Shown here: in pieces, positions 1 to 12,800 of the stretch
Layout: each line of letters opens with the position of its first letter
How positions within the stretch are numbered: position 1 is the stretch's first letter
Assembly: GCF_040807025.1 (NCBI RefSeq)
Contig: NC_090964.1
Coordinates: 9,634,214-9,698,213, forward strand
Direction of reading: 5' to 3'
Origin: Struthio camelus
Taxonomy: Eukaryota > Chordata > Aves > Struthioniformes > Struthionidae
Length of the DNA: 64,000 nt
Program-made: the position numbers and the translations under genes
Notes under the pieces: generated by a model
What the model was told of the DNA's origin: nothing
Databases searched by the model: none
What the model saw: the letters and a program-made list of their open reading frames with translations, nothing else

Positions 1-3000
1 GAGGAATGGGGAACTTGAGCCACAGGCTTCATCTCTATAGTGTGCATGGGTTAGTGAGTGAATGCCCTTCCATTTACAACCTGGGGAGACAAAATAGGAT
101 TTCAATCAGTGAAAAGGGAGAGGTGATTTCCCAGCTCGTATTAGTTGATGATAATTGCTTTGGGAGCAGAGGCTTAATCGCAGGATTTTACATAGATGCC
201 TCTCTCTGAGTTTCCAGTGATGTTTGCTCTTTCTATCTGGGAAGGCAGAAGCCCTTGATCACTGGGGCTGGGCTTGCTCTGCTGGGTGGCCAGCCTGAAT
301 TGGGAGGGCTGCTAGTGGTGGGGACAGGTGTGCCCAGAGTCTTGAGGGCAGCTTCCTTCTCACGCCTCCTTTCTAATCATCCTTTCCTGCACTGAGCTCC
401 CCATGGGCCTTGGCAAATGTGGCTTTCACCTGAGGGTGCTCAGAGCTTTGACCCAGGTGATGGCACTGGGAGCTGGAGCAGCCCCGGGACAGCCAGGGCA
501 GGAGCGGCGATGTGATGTGGTAGGATTGGCTGATTTCTTCTCCCAGTGGTGCATCTGAACAAACATGCAGAGCAAAACAGGGCTGCAGCTTCCCAGGCTG
601 AGAAGGTGTCTCTTGTGCCCCGTGCTGGGAGGGGAAGTCCAGCCTTGGTTACTGATGGGATTACAGGCTGTAATTAGCAGACACCCCCAGTGATAATGTG
701 GTGCTTCACAGAAGGTTCCCCCCTTGCCTTAACTACCGTATCTTTGCAACACAAAGGTCAATTGAATTCATTACAGTGTAAAAATGAAGTTCTCAGATTG
801 ATTGAAGGTGGTTCTTTAACACTTCAAATAAATGTGTATGTTTTACTTGATGGAAAGCTTTAAAGGTCCATTATATAATACCCTTTTATATGAGAAGTAA
901 TTTCTTTACAACATTTTTCTTTTCTTTAATTTTTATGGAACATAATTATCTTGTTCCCCCCTAACCTCCTTTTCTTTTTTAATTGTCTTTTTTTTTCCCC
1001 CCCTCCCCGATGGAAAGCAAGCAGCCTTATTTAAAGGGGCACAGGGATATAATACTGTGGTATGATGGATACAATGGATGGAAAAATAGATGGGTCCATC
1101 CATCTTAGATTTTCGGTGGCTCGTTGCCGTAATACTGGTGATACCCAAGTGTGCCACAGTCTTTAACCTCAGACCTGGCCCCGTGCCAGCTGCAGGATCC
1201 CCTTCTAGAGAAGGGGAAGGGAGGCACTGCCAAGCGAGGGCAGTGGGCAGGCATCATGCTGTGGATCCAGCTGTGCCCTGGGAAGAGGCTGCTTGTCACG
1301 ACTCCTCCTGTGCATCTAGTGCAGTGACTCGGATGAGCATCTCTGAACGGACTTGAGCAAAATCGACCAGCGTAGCTCAGAGCGGCAGCAGAAACTATTT
1401 ATGCTATCTCCTTCACTCAGAAACCAGCTTGAGTTTTTCTGCTGCCTTGTGGGTGGGCATGAGGCTCTGGGACACACGGGAAGGAGGCAGCCTTTTCCGC
1501 TAAGGATGCGTAGCTGTGACCTTAGGAGCTGGTGCTGAACGTCCTCCTATCTCCTCCTGGAAGCAGCAGGGAGCTGGGCACTGACTTATGCCTTGTTCCT
1601 TTTCCCAGTGCTTTGCAGGGGGTTACCCAGGCAGCTCCATTAGCAAGAAGCTGAAACTTGAGTTTCTGGATGACCAGCTCAACTACCTAATGCTGCTGAG
1701 GTGCAACTGAAAGGAAAAAGCAGCCTCCCTTTTCCTCTGGAAAGAACAGGAGCGTGGGCTAGACCACAAGAACTTGATATTGCCTGCTTGATTTTTAGTG
1801 TCCCATTTTCAGAGTCGCCAAACCCAGAGAGCCACTGCCATTTCTCCAGCCCACGCAGCTGTGTCCTGTGAAAGGGCAATGTCGTAATTCTTCAAGGCAG
1901 GGTGGCAGCACCTGCCTGAATGCCTTGTAATCATTTTTTGCAATTAATTCCCTTGCCCTGATTTGCCTTGTAGAAAATCCTGAACGTGTTTAAAAGATTT
2001 GCTGCCCATTTATACAGTGCTGCTGAAAAAGGAAAATGGGGGCAAAAGGGAGAATGATCCCATTTGAGATCCGGTGACTTACAGCTCTGCTCACTGAGGG
2101 AGGCAACGGCAGTGATTATAACTCATGACAAAGTCATGATAATGAATGACTACATCCAGCTCAATTGAGACTAAATAGGAGCAAATTGCTGACCCCTGGG
2201 GCATGGCCTAATGGCAAAACCAGACGAAAACAGCAACTCTGTGCTCTAAGGGCTGCCCTTTGCTTTGAAGAGCAGGTTACATTGACATTTGTCTACATCT
2301 AAAAGCAGCTGCTTCAGGTTTCTGGCTTGTGAGTGGGGACTCTGGAGGACGTGCAAGAGTGCTGCCTGCGATCCCCAGGCACATGCGAGGGGCTGCGTGG
2401 CTCTGCCTGGGCATGGGGTGGCTCGGTGATTTGCTCCCTGGCAAAGCAGGGTCTGGAGCATGCTTAGGTGGACACAGGTTCCTCAGCCTCCTCCCACTAC
2501 CTCCTGTGGGGAGCAGCTGCCCGGAGCAGACAGATGTCCCCAGCTGGGCTTGGCTCGTGCTGTACCCAGTGAGTCCGTCTCCATGGGGAAATGTAACAGT
2601 AAAAGCCTCATTCTCTCCTCGCATCACTGTGGTTTCCTTGCCGCGATATTAGGTTGCGTTGACCTTTTGAGCGTTGGTTTGGAGACGCTGTCTCTGCGCA
2701 GGGCTGAACCGCGTCTGAACGCTGCCCTCTTTGTAAGCAATCAACAGCTTTAGTAAATAGCTCCAAGTAACACCTAAATGAGGGGAAAAAATGGGACTGA
2801 CCACAAATATTGTCTGAGCAGAAAAGCAGAGGTTAATGTGTGCAGATGACTTATTTGAAGAGTTAGCCTTTAAAACAAAGCTTAAGAGATCAAACTGAAC
2901 TAGCTCAATTAGTTCATTGATTATAACTCTAATCAACAAGTGTTATACAGCACTTATCTGAAAGCAGCAGTGGGGCAGCGACCGAGCGGAGCACGTTCGC

Positions 3001-6000
3001 ACCTCGTACCCCGCATGGTGAGAACACCCGCTTCTGCGCCATCCTGCCGCATCCCTCTCGCCGCTGCCGTCCAGAGGGTGTGAGGCTGCTGCTTCCAGCA
3101 GGCTGCTGCAGCCTTAACCGCCTTGTGTGTGGAGCACTGTCAATGTGCTCACAGAAAACGGGGGGAGAAGGAACCCTGAAATTCATCCCCTGCCCCAGAA
3201 TGGGATCTGCCGGGTCATTCCTGGCAGACTGGTTGAGCGTGTTCTTACACCGCCTCTGGGTGGGCTGCTGGACTCCTGGGATGGAGGGAGAAGCAGAGCC
3301 GGGGCCTGCAGCTCTGCAGGTCCCAGTAAGCCACTGCTGGCCTGAGGATCCGGGGAGGGCTGGTTTGATGGCCACGTGCGTGCTGTGTAAGGGGCAGAGC
3401 GCCCGTGGCCTGCCCTGGGCGGCTGCGGCCACGGCTGTCCTTGCAGCTGGCAGACGCACGCACCGGGTACGGCGTGCCAGCACTGGCCGCTCTGCTCGGA
3501 AGGTCTGAGGCAACTGAGCAAGACAACGTCTTTAATTCCCGTATTTAAAAAAGAAAAGAGGAGGGAAGAAAATCCCAGTGTCTCTTCACGCCCCAGGGGC
3601 TGGACACCACTTGACCTCACTGTTTGACAAAGTGCCGGTTCTAATGCAGCACAAGTAACGCTCCTTGTCAGCTCTGATAAAACCTGAAATCTATCACAAG
3701 CCCTTTTCTCAAAAGGTTTTGTTACCAAAGAAAGTAATTACAATTTGTCCTTAATTCCAGACGTGTGCCTAGAAAACATGCTGGGAGGAGACTGGGGAGG
3801 AGGTGGCTGGTCGGAGGCGTTGCAGGGCTGAGGCAGAGTTGGCAGCCACCTACGAACTCCCAGTCTCTGGGCATCCTTGCTCATGACTCTGAGGAGCTGT
3901 TGTTGCTAGAAGTACTGTAGGGATGGGTAGCGGAAGGATTGGGAGGTGATTGCCCTTTTCCTTTAAAAGGACAGCTGGTTGGACTCCTGGACCTGCTGTG
4001 TAAAGGTCCTCATGGGAGTAAAATTCAAACACTCCAGTGCCTGTTTGGTCACCAGTCAGGCAGGACCTCTGGAGATGGCCAGAGTACCACTTAATGCCTT
4101 GTGCTTAGCAGATGAAACAGTTCTGACCGGTGCCTCGTTAGCACCTGTTCAGCTGAGTCACTGCCAGTGGTGGGGAAGTAGGGGCAGTGTAGCCCTTGCT
4201 GTCATGAACTGGGCCAGGTTGAGAAGCAGGCGTGGTTCAGACTGAGCTGTGTGCTGAGCTCTGCAGGTGGGCACTCTAGTGGGTGATGCTGTGTGAAGTG
4301 TCTCAGCTGGAGACAGTTTCCTCCCAAAACTGCTCCTGCAGCAGCTCCTGGCCGGCTGCCCCACTCGGGGCTGTGAGCTGCCCCCGCGGGATCATCTCCA
4401 CAAAGCACCTGTCTCGCAGCAGACAGCTGGTCTGCTCGATTGATGGATTATGCAGAATTGTTTTTCAACCCCAGTTCTTCTAGAGGAAGGGGGAAAAACC
4501 CTCCTCCTGACTCTGGATCTGATGCAATGAGACATCTGACGCAGAAGATGAATTGAGGGCTCCATCTAAAGTGCCAGGTACATAATACATTTTAAATAGG
4601 CTTCATTAGTAGCAACAATTAAAGTTATCATTGTGGATTGGATAAGTTTTCTATTAACTTTGCCCTTGTCTCCAACTGGGACTCACCTCGTAATAATGAG
4701 CTGTGTCACTTCTGATCTATTTCTCATAACAGTTCCTTTCTCCTCTAAATCTAAGCAAAATATGATTTATAGGCAGGGTTATAATCTGTGTGCCAGGCGC
4801 TTGGTTTCCAAGAGCGGGAAGGGGGTAAATGTTGACTGGCATTTACAGTAAATGCCAGGACTTGCTCCTTGTGTTGTGGCGAGAGCTATTTTGGGGTTGT
4901 GATTCAAGGTGATGTTCACAGGCTTATATGCTGCTTAGCAGAACAGAGGCTGAGCAGCCTTTGGGTCATGGTGCATGCCTCTGCCATAAGTGGGGTTAAC
5001 CAGTAAAATAGTTGGGAAGCAATGGGTCCTCTGGGCTCCCCTCTGGCCCCAGGGAAAGCCAAGGCAAGAGGAGGAAGGGGCCAGCTGGGTACAGGGGAGC
5101 TGCAGTGGGAGCAGGGCCCTGTCGGGGTTCAGGAGGGAGAGGTCAGAGGGAGGCAGGCGCTCCCCTGCCAGAGCCGGCTCTGGCCCTCTTAGTGCCTGCC
5201 AGCACCTTGCATCAGCTTAAAAAACCATCCTCCAGCCTGAGCGAATACTCAGAGCTAGTTCCAGGCTGGTGGATGAAGACTTCAAATGAGACAACGCCTG
5301 CTGAGCACTCAGGAGGGAGATGCTGTGCACTGCCCCGGTAACTTCTATGTCTGGGAGATTAGCTCGTGTGGGGAGACTTTCTCATAGAAAACAGTCCTCT
5401 TCTGAAAAGCAGTCATCCCACCGGAACAAAAAGAGCAAAACTGTCTGAGGATTAAGTCTGGCGCTCTCCTACTGCCTTAGCGTTTCTTTTATCGAGGGAT
5501 TTATTGCTTGGCGAAATAAATTTTTAATTTCCTATTTTTTATTTTGGAAGCTGAAAAGGATTGAGAAGGGAGGGGAGGGCAGCCCTCGTGTCAGGCTTTT
5601 AATATCCTCCAATGGTTTTATTGCAGCAGGGCTTTCAACTCACCCAGCTGGGGCCACGGCGGCCCTGGTCCGCAGTAGGAGCTCGGGGCTGAGAGCAGAG
5701 CTGCTGGGGCTGCTGGCGCTGCCTGCGGGCTCAGGGCACCCTGCCCTTCCACGGGGCGATGCTCTGCCCTTGCTTTCCTTCAGACTCACATACAAGGAGA
5801 AGGAACTTCCAGACAAGAGTTGGTACAAGCTATTCCTGCTGACCAGGCTCTGCCTGGGTGAACCCACTACTGAGAAGCCCGGGTTCCTGAAGCAGCACGC
5901 AAACCCCAGTGGCAACGCTCAGCCTGCCTCTAGATAGACATGCCCTTGGTGCCCACCCTTTTGGAGGAGTAAGGTCCCAGCCTGCAGTAGATGATCTAGC

Positions 6001-7490
6001 AGCTGAGTGAAGTTTTTCTCAGTTTTTTTCTCAGGGTTACTGGTTAACCCTGCTTATGGCAGAGGCATGCACCATGATCCAAAGGGCGTAGTTCAGAGAC
6101 TTCTTTGGCGTCTAGCTCATCTTCCTTGCCATAACTCTCAGGGTATGAGCTCTGCTTTCCCACGGACATGTCATGCAAATGTCCTGCTACCAAAGCTGGC
6201 TTGTTGGTGCCCAGCCACCAGCAGTGCTCCTGGCACCTCTGCGTAGTTTATGCAGTCCGAGGGATTCTGGTTGGAGCAGCCAAAACCCAGAGTCAAACCT
6301 TCCAGCTCTTTCAAAAGCTGCAGAGAGAAGAGAGGTCGCTTGGAAACCTTCCCCTTGTGAACCTGCTCCCCATCCCCTTGGAGTCTGAATTTCATCTGTC
6401 TCAGATTACCTCCTAAGTCTCTGCCAAATGGAGAGCAAGCCACAGTAGCAGCAAAAACCTTCCTGACAAATATGTTCCCTCGCTTCTTGCAAAGCTGACT
6501 GTCATCTCATTATATCAATAGTGATTAAGAGGAAACTGGCAGTTAATCCCCTGCAAGGTATTTTGATGATTAAATTGCGAGTGCTTGGTATAAAGCTGTA
6601 GCGCATTATACTTGACTCTGGGCCGATACAGAGGGAAGCAGCAGTTATGTTGACCCTCTTGTCCAGAGCAGCACGTCTCATAGAAGCAATCAGCCTGGGC
6701 ATCTTCAATTTTAAATAATTTTTGAAAAACATGAATCCTATGTTCAATGCAGGTGATGGCCCGGCAGAGCCAGGAGAGGGTCCCATTTAGCATTTTTGTT
6801 ATATTGCCCAGCTGGGAGCTTGCCTCTGAATTCAGGCTAAACAGTGGCAGAGCTGCAGTCCCAGTATAATTTACTTCTCCCACCCATGCAGTGGGCATAT
6901 TGTGTGAGCTGGCAAAGGTCACCTGGAAATGGCACACGGGGGACCCGAACCTGCGTCACCTCTGCGGCTGTGGCATGTCGCTCCCTTCCACCTGGGCAGA
7001 GCTCGCTGGGTGACCCCGCCGCCACGGCATGCACGGGAGGTGGTGGCAGCACGGGGCAGTGTGTGTACAGGTCTCGTGCAGGTGCCCGAGTCCCGACGGG
7101 GAATATCCGTTGCTGCCTGGTTCCTGGAGCTGTGAACGGGGGCTGCAGGCCAGTGCGAGCTCTGCCAACCACTCCCCCCCCCCTTTTTTTTTTTTTTTGG
7201 TTTGTTTGCACTGAAAAAAATGATGTGGGGGGGAAAAAAAAGTGGAGCCATGACAAGTATCTTTCTATCAGCCTGAGTTAAATGGACTTTGATGCCTCAG
7301 AACTTTTCTTGATAATTAAAAGAAATATGATGGCTCCTCGCTGGTGATAATTTATTCTGCCACTTGGCTTTAAAGGAAACTCCTTGCCAGGAAATGTCAC
7401 ACGTTGGTGTGTCAGGGCCATGCTTGTCTGAGCAGACGGGAGCTGCTGAAATGTTGCAGCATGGCTGTTTGTAAATGCCTCTCGTCCTGC
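1..7490. other. Intergenic sequence, no supported gene
   Basis: No reading frame here has recognisable family motifs or a convincing exon structure. The stretch has moderate GC with AT-rich patches, notably about 770-930 and 6490-6760. A minus-strand open frame of 140 codons at 6937-6515 is the longest; it is noted as a finding but not called. No tRNA, rRNA or transposon was recognised. Confidence 0.6.
7174..7241. repeat. Homopolymer tracts C10-T15 then G-run/A-run
   Basis: Ten C (7174-7183) run straight into fifteen T (7184-7198). About 30 bases later come a G run and an A run (about 7227-7240). The second pair is the direct complement of the first rather than its reverse complement, so this is not a hairpin. 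It is a pyrimidine block followed by a purine block, prone to slippage and sequencing error. Confidence 0.9.
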
Positions 7491-7499
7491 CTTGTCGTG

Positions 7500-9850
7500 A
7501 AGAACCTCCTCCCTTCTCTATCAATATGCATGAAAAGGCAGCCCGCGCCGCTGCTGGCTCCGGGTGTCAGGGCTCGTTCCTGTCCCTGTCACCGCCTGGC
7601 TGCGTGACCGTCTCCCCCGAACGCGCTCGGCAGCTGCGGGGCCCCTGCGCGGCGTCGGGCCGGGGCGCGAGCTGGCCCGGGACCTCGCTCGTGGCTCCCC
7701 GCAGCGCCGCTCCATGCTGCGTCCGCTGCCCGTCGTCCCCGGCACGCGGCGCCGCAGCGGGCAGAGTGGGACGCGCGGCTGCACCCCAGGGCGGGGGGGT
7801 GGGCGACGCACGGGCCTCTGGGGGCGACCTGTCCCCTGGCTCCCCGTGGACAGCAAGCTTCAGGCTCGTGGCCGGGAGAGCTCCTGCTCCTCCGTGGTGG
7901 AGAGACTCGGCCCGGGCGCAGCGCGGCGAGTCCGCCGGCGTCACCCTCGCGTTGCGCTGTTGGTGCTGGTCCCGGTTGCGGGCGCTCGGAGGGGAGGGGG
8001 GCTCGCTGGACCCCAGCCCCACGTCCCCCGCTGGGCTCTGCTCAGGCAAAGCTCCCGCAGCCCTCGGGACGCGTCGGGGCAGGCTAAGCGCTGGCCCCTG
8101 AATAAACGAGGAGGGAAAGAGATTAATGCTGCTGGGTAGGTGGAGCCCGGAGAAGAGCGGCGCAGGCGGCGCAGCGGCCCGGGGCAGAGGAGCAGGACGT
8201 GGCCGGCGAGGGGCGCGACCGGCACCGTCCTCCTGGCGGGCTGCGTCGGGGAGGCGCGGGCGCCGCTTGGTGCAGGGTGCATGTTGCGTCTTGCCGCCCT
8301 CGCACGGAGCCGCCCAAGCGACGGGGCTTTGGGCCCCCTTGCTCTCCCCGGAGGCCCGGCGCTCGGCTGTCCCGCTCGCGTCCCGCTGGCTGCACGAGAC
8401 CGTCCCTGCCCCGGAGGCCTCGCGAAGTAGCTCTTCCGAGCTTCTCTCTCTTGCTTCCCCCATAAACCAACAGGCTTTTCAGAAACCTTATGGAAACGGT
8501 AGCAAATCCCATGACTGAAATCAGCCGAGAGGAGCTGCCAGGCGCCTGCGGCCCTGCGAAGCCCGTCCCCGCGTCCTGCTTCTGCAGAGCTGCTCCGTCT
8601 CCCTGCCGGGAAACGCTGCCGCTTCGGCAGCTTTCTCCCCAAACCCGCGGTGACGTTTTGCCGATCGGCGTCGAGATCGCGGGGAGGCGCTGGCTGCCCC
8701 CGGGGAGGGGGGGGGACACAGGCCACCGGCAGCGCGGGCGCACGCCGCCCCCAGCCGCGGCAGGGCCCCTCCGAGGCGTCTGCCGAGAAATGAGCCAGCA
8801 AAGCGTTTCTCCGAAAGCGTGAGAGGCTCCGTGCTGCTGCTCGAGCTGGGTCTAGGCGCCGCTCCGGCTGGCATCAGCCTGCCGTTGCTGGCGCCTCGCT
8901 CTTCCCACCTCGAGGAGCCCCGCTGGCTCCAGCCCTGCGGCCCAAGCGACGGGCGGGACGCGTGGGAAAGAGCCTGCGGCGGCTGCGGCTGGGCCGAGCG
9001 CCCGGTGTCCTGGCCAACGCGCTTCGTCCCTCTGCAAGCACCCGATAGCAAGCGTTCCCCTGGACGGCTCTCCTGCTCGCCCCAGCCCAAAAGAGTCTGT
9101 GTCCGGAGGCCGTGGGGAACATCCTCGTGCTAAAACGCCCCTTTGCCCCCCCCTTGCTCTCCGGGCTGCTGCCCTGGAGGCAGCAGGCGGCCGGTGCCGA
9201 GCTGGCGGCGAGGGCTGCGCCAGGCCCGCGGGCAGCAGGTCACAGCAGCCCCAGGAAGGTGCCTTAAATCGGCCAGGCAGCATCGCTGTCAGCGCGCGGT
9301 TGCCATGGTAACGCACGCCTGTAACAGCCTGGGCCGATGGTTATTGTTATTTATTATTTTAATCCAGCCGGGGCCCCCCCGCTGCCGAGCGCGCCTGCGG
9401 GGCAGGGCGGCAGACGGGCGCAGAAGCTCAGATTAGCAAAAAGACGGGTTGTCGGGGCCTTGGAGGAGCGGCCACGTTGCTTGGGAAGGCTGGGAGTCGA
9501 TGTCCGCATCGGGATTGCTCTCGTTTGCTCGCCCTTCCTCGGCTCTGCCGGGGACGCGGGTGCCGGCCGGGGGCGCCCGCGAGGAGCCCGATCCTCCGAA
9601 GAGCCGAGCACCCGCTCTTCGGGTCGCCGCAAGTCACCAGCGGGCTCTGCTCCCGTTTCAGTCTCAGCCCGAGAAGCGTCCCTGTTCCCAAGCGCAAGGA
9701 CGCGCGTCCTTCGCAGGCTACCCACCGGGGCCGGGGGTCCCCGAGCTCGGCCCGGGGGCTGCTCCCGGGGGGCAAGCGGGAAAGGACAGCGAACGGGCTC
9801 GGGGCTGGCGGCCCGCGCGCGGGAGAGCTGCTTTTTGTCTGATGCCGGGG
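7500..9850. promoter_or_regulatory. Large orphan CpG island
   Basis: About 2.3 kb of very GC-rich, CpG-dense sequence, set between AT-richer flanks. Open frames of up to about 300 codons cross it on both strands, but they overlap each other in several frames, are rich in Pro, Arg, Ala and Gly and show no domain, so they look like by-products of GC content. AT-richer windows inside the island (about 8098-8150, 8455-8540, 9280-9370) stand out and may be protein-binding cores. It is probably a promoter or a developmental regulatory island; no transcript can be assigned. Confidence 0.6.
9299..9312. promoter_or_regulatory. RFX/X-box palindrome
   Basis: The 14-mer GTTGCCATGGTAAC fits both half-sites of the RFX family consensus (GTNRCC, spacer of 2, RGYAAC). 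It lies in the CpG island at 7.5-9.85 kb. RFX factors act at promoters of ciliary, testis and MHC class II genes. The match is seen directly; binding is inferred. Confidence 0.6.
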
Positions 9851-9879
9851 ACTGCCGCTTTCTAGTGTCGGTCTAATCT

Positions 9880-12800
9880 ACGGAGAAAAAAGGAGCGCAG
9901 AAGAGCACTGTGCGCTCGTGGCGACTGCGTCCCTCGCTCCCCGCCATTACAGCACAGTCCATTTAACACGAGTGCAAGTGCTGGAGGCTCTCTGCCTTTT
10001 ATGTTTTCTCCTCTGCCTCATTTCCCCCTCCTTTCTCTTTCCATTTTGCTCTCAACCTTTCCAAGAAGTTTTTAATTAATCACAGCTGAACTTTCCTCTG
10101 TCAGGGGAAGGCAGATCCGGGGGATGGAGCTTGTCCTCGGAAGCGGAGGCGATTCACCTTGCACTGCCGCGCTCCTCGTGTGCCTTTGGCTGTGCCGCTA
10201 CCTTCCTGGGCGGCATTTTCCCCTCTGTAGAGTGGGGATAAGATCCCCTTTCTTTATGGCAGTGCCTGTCTCTGGTGATGCTGAAGGGGACTTCGATGTC
10301 GGCCTGTCCTCTGGATGCTACGGGGGGTAACAGCAATGGGAAGGAGGAAGCTCACCTCCTGGCAGGAGCTGCAAGCTGTCACTTCCCAGACAGCCTGAGT
10401 CACGCTTTGCCTGCTCTGTACAAAAACGCTGCCTGCCGTGGAGGGTAGCAGGAGCGTTTTGATCACAAGGAAGGCATGACTCTGCCACCCTGTGATTCAG
10501 GCACGCGTGGTACCACCACTCTGCCTCTGTCTACATCCTGCTGCTAAATTCACTAACAAAGGAGATGCACACGGCTAGGAAGGAAGGTTCCTCCTCTTGC
10601 TCTTATTAATTCACTGACAGAATAGCAGTCGCCAGCAGCCCAATGTGTCCACAGGTACTGGCAGAAGGAGTTGCGGGCACTTCAGGTGAAGTTTGCACAC
10701 TTTTGATGCTGCTTGGATTGCACGTCCTCGGTGCAGTCAGGCTGTCACAGCTCACCACCACTGGGGCAAGCGAAGGGACAGAACTGGTAACAAATGGGGT
10801 AAGTGGCTCTCCTCCTGCATGATTAATCCATAACCAGCAGTTAACAGAGTGAAAGGGCTTGAATTGTGCTTGCCTGGGAGTAAAATCACAGGGCATTGCA
10901 CAAGCTCAGTGCCGAATGGCAAGTTGGAGCTCGGTTTTGTTGCAGAGCTTTAGGCTGTGTCCGAGCAGAGCTGGCCATTGGACTCCCCTCCCAAAGCCAG
11001 GCTCACGTCTACCAGCTGGCAGCTTGCTCCCTCTGCCTAGGACAGCTACAGAGCCCACATAGCTCCTGAATTTGTCCTTGCTGTTGGGTCTGCTAAGAAG
11101 CAGGTGTTAGTGTTGTACTGCCGGAGTCACAAAGCTTTACCAGCACACTCGAACCCTTGCTGAGTAGGGTACGTCTAGGGCCTTCTGTACGTACCTCGCT
11201 GTAAGGCCACAGCCTCAGCAAAGCCCACAGACTAGTCTTGTGCTTAAAGTGAAGCACGTTGTGGGCTGCCCTGGGACCAGAGAGCCCAGTGACAACCCAA
11301 GGTCACAGCAGACCTCGGAATTGAGATTTCATTCTTCTCAAGCTGTTCAGTGCTTTGCTCTCAAAGCCATCCTTCATCCCTCCTCAGGGAAAGGACGGCC
11401 AAGCCCAGAGGCACACAGAGCTTTTCATATACCCGGTATCAATCTCGGTAAGGGAAGCACTTTTATATTGCAGATCTGATGGAGGAATAAATTCCCGCAG
11501 AAGCTGAAAGCAGAAGCTAATAGGCTCTTTCACAATGAAGGAATAGATCTGCTGACAAATGCATTTCCAGGGCATCAAAATAAACGGTATTTTTTGCTAA
11601 GGCCAGGAACAGGGCTGTTCCAGGGCCTCCTGAGCATCTCCAGGCAGCCCAGCTGAGACCAGACGCCTGGACACAACTGTGCTCAGGAGACTAAGGCCTG
11701 GCTCCTCAGCTTGATGGTGGTTTACTCCACGTGTCACCTACACGGAACAGTCCCACTCACTGCGTATCTTGGCCCGATTATGTCCACCCTTGCTCCTGGG
11801 CTGTGGTTTCTCTGCTCATCTCCTGCCCTTGTTGGGCTGTTTCAGGTACAGTCATCTGGGCCACGCTTTGTCCTCTGTCTGGGGAATGAGGCAGTTCCCG
11901 GCATCGCAGTGTCTTGCCAATGTCGCCTTAGGCAGTGTTTATAAGATCGGGAGGATCATGTTGCCCAGATAATCCTTCTGTTTAAGCTTCTTATCTGAAA
12001 GCGGCTCTTTGGATATGATAGACAGAACTAGCCCTCGACCTGGCTCCTTGGTGCTCTGCAGGCTGCATTCCCGGCAGGGATAACCCCACGCATTAGCGTG
12101 TCTGCTCCAAGGTCCCACGTCTGCAGGTGCTGTGAGTGGCCAACTCCTCGCACAAAGGCAGGCACGAGGCTCTGCCACCCGGTCCACGTACAGCTCCAGA
12201 CTCCTCTTACCTGGAGAGCTCGCAGGGTCACGCCTTGGCATCCGAGTGTTTTACCGCTCTGTCGGGATGCAAGGTTGGTGCTGCTGCCTGCGCCGACTTG
12301 CTGGGAGGACACTCCGGCATCCCCGTGTAGCATCTCTTCTCACCAGCACTGCCTTTTGGGAGACCGCTTCGCTTGTCTGCATCCCGCTTCCGAAATTCAG
12401 GGGTGGTTTTCCCAGGGGCTCAGAGCTTGGCCGTGCGTCTCCCTGGCGCAGCGATGGCTGCAGCAGCGGCCCCGGCTCCTGCTGGCTCCGGGCAGAGGGA
12501 AGGGAGGACACTTGCCTTTTGGGCAGGCTCCTTGTGCCGAGCTCTCTTTTTCATTTCCCCTTTTGAAAAAATATGCATTAATTTATCTTTCCTATCAATT
12601 GATTTTCCAGTTAAAACTGCTCTCTGCCTGCCCTTGATTCACACCCTGCAGGAAAAAAAGCCTTGTAAAAGAAATGGATACCCCTGTTGCTTAAGAGACA
12701 AAAATTTACTGAAGACTTGTACGCGCCAGTCCCCAAAGGGGGCGAGAGGAAATGATTTGTTCAATTAATTATAAATGTTTTAATTTAAATGGCTAATGTA

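Noticed and set aside
7174-7241. Possible hairpin between the C/T tract and the G/A tract
   Set aside because: The order is C then T and later G then A. The reverse complement of the first would be A then G, so the blocks cannot pair as a simple stem.
7567-8463. 298-codon minus-strand frame in the 7.5-9.85 kb CpG island
   Set aside because: Low-complexity Ala, Pro and Arg-rich reading, with equally long frames in other phases; no splice or start evidence.
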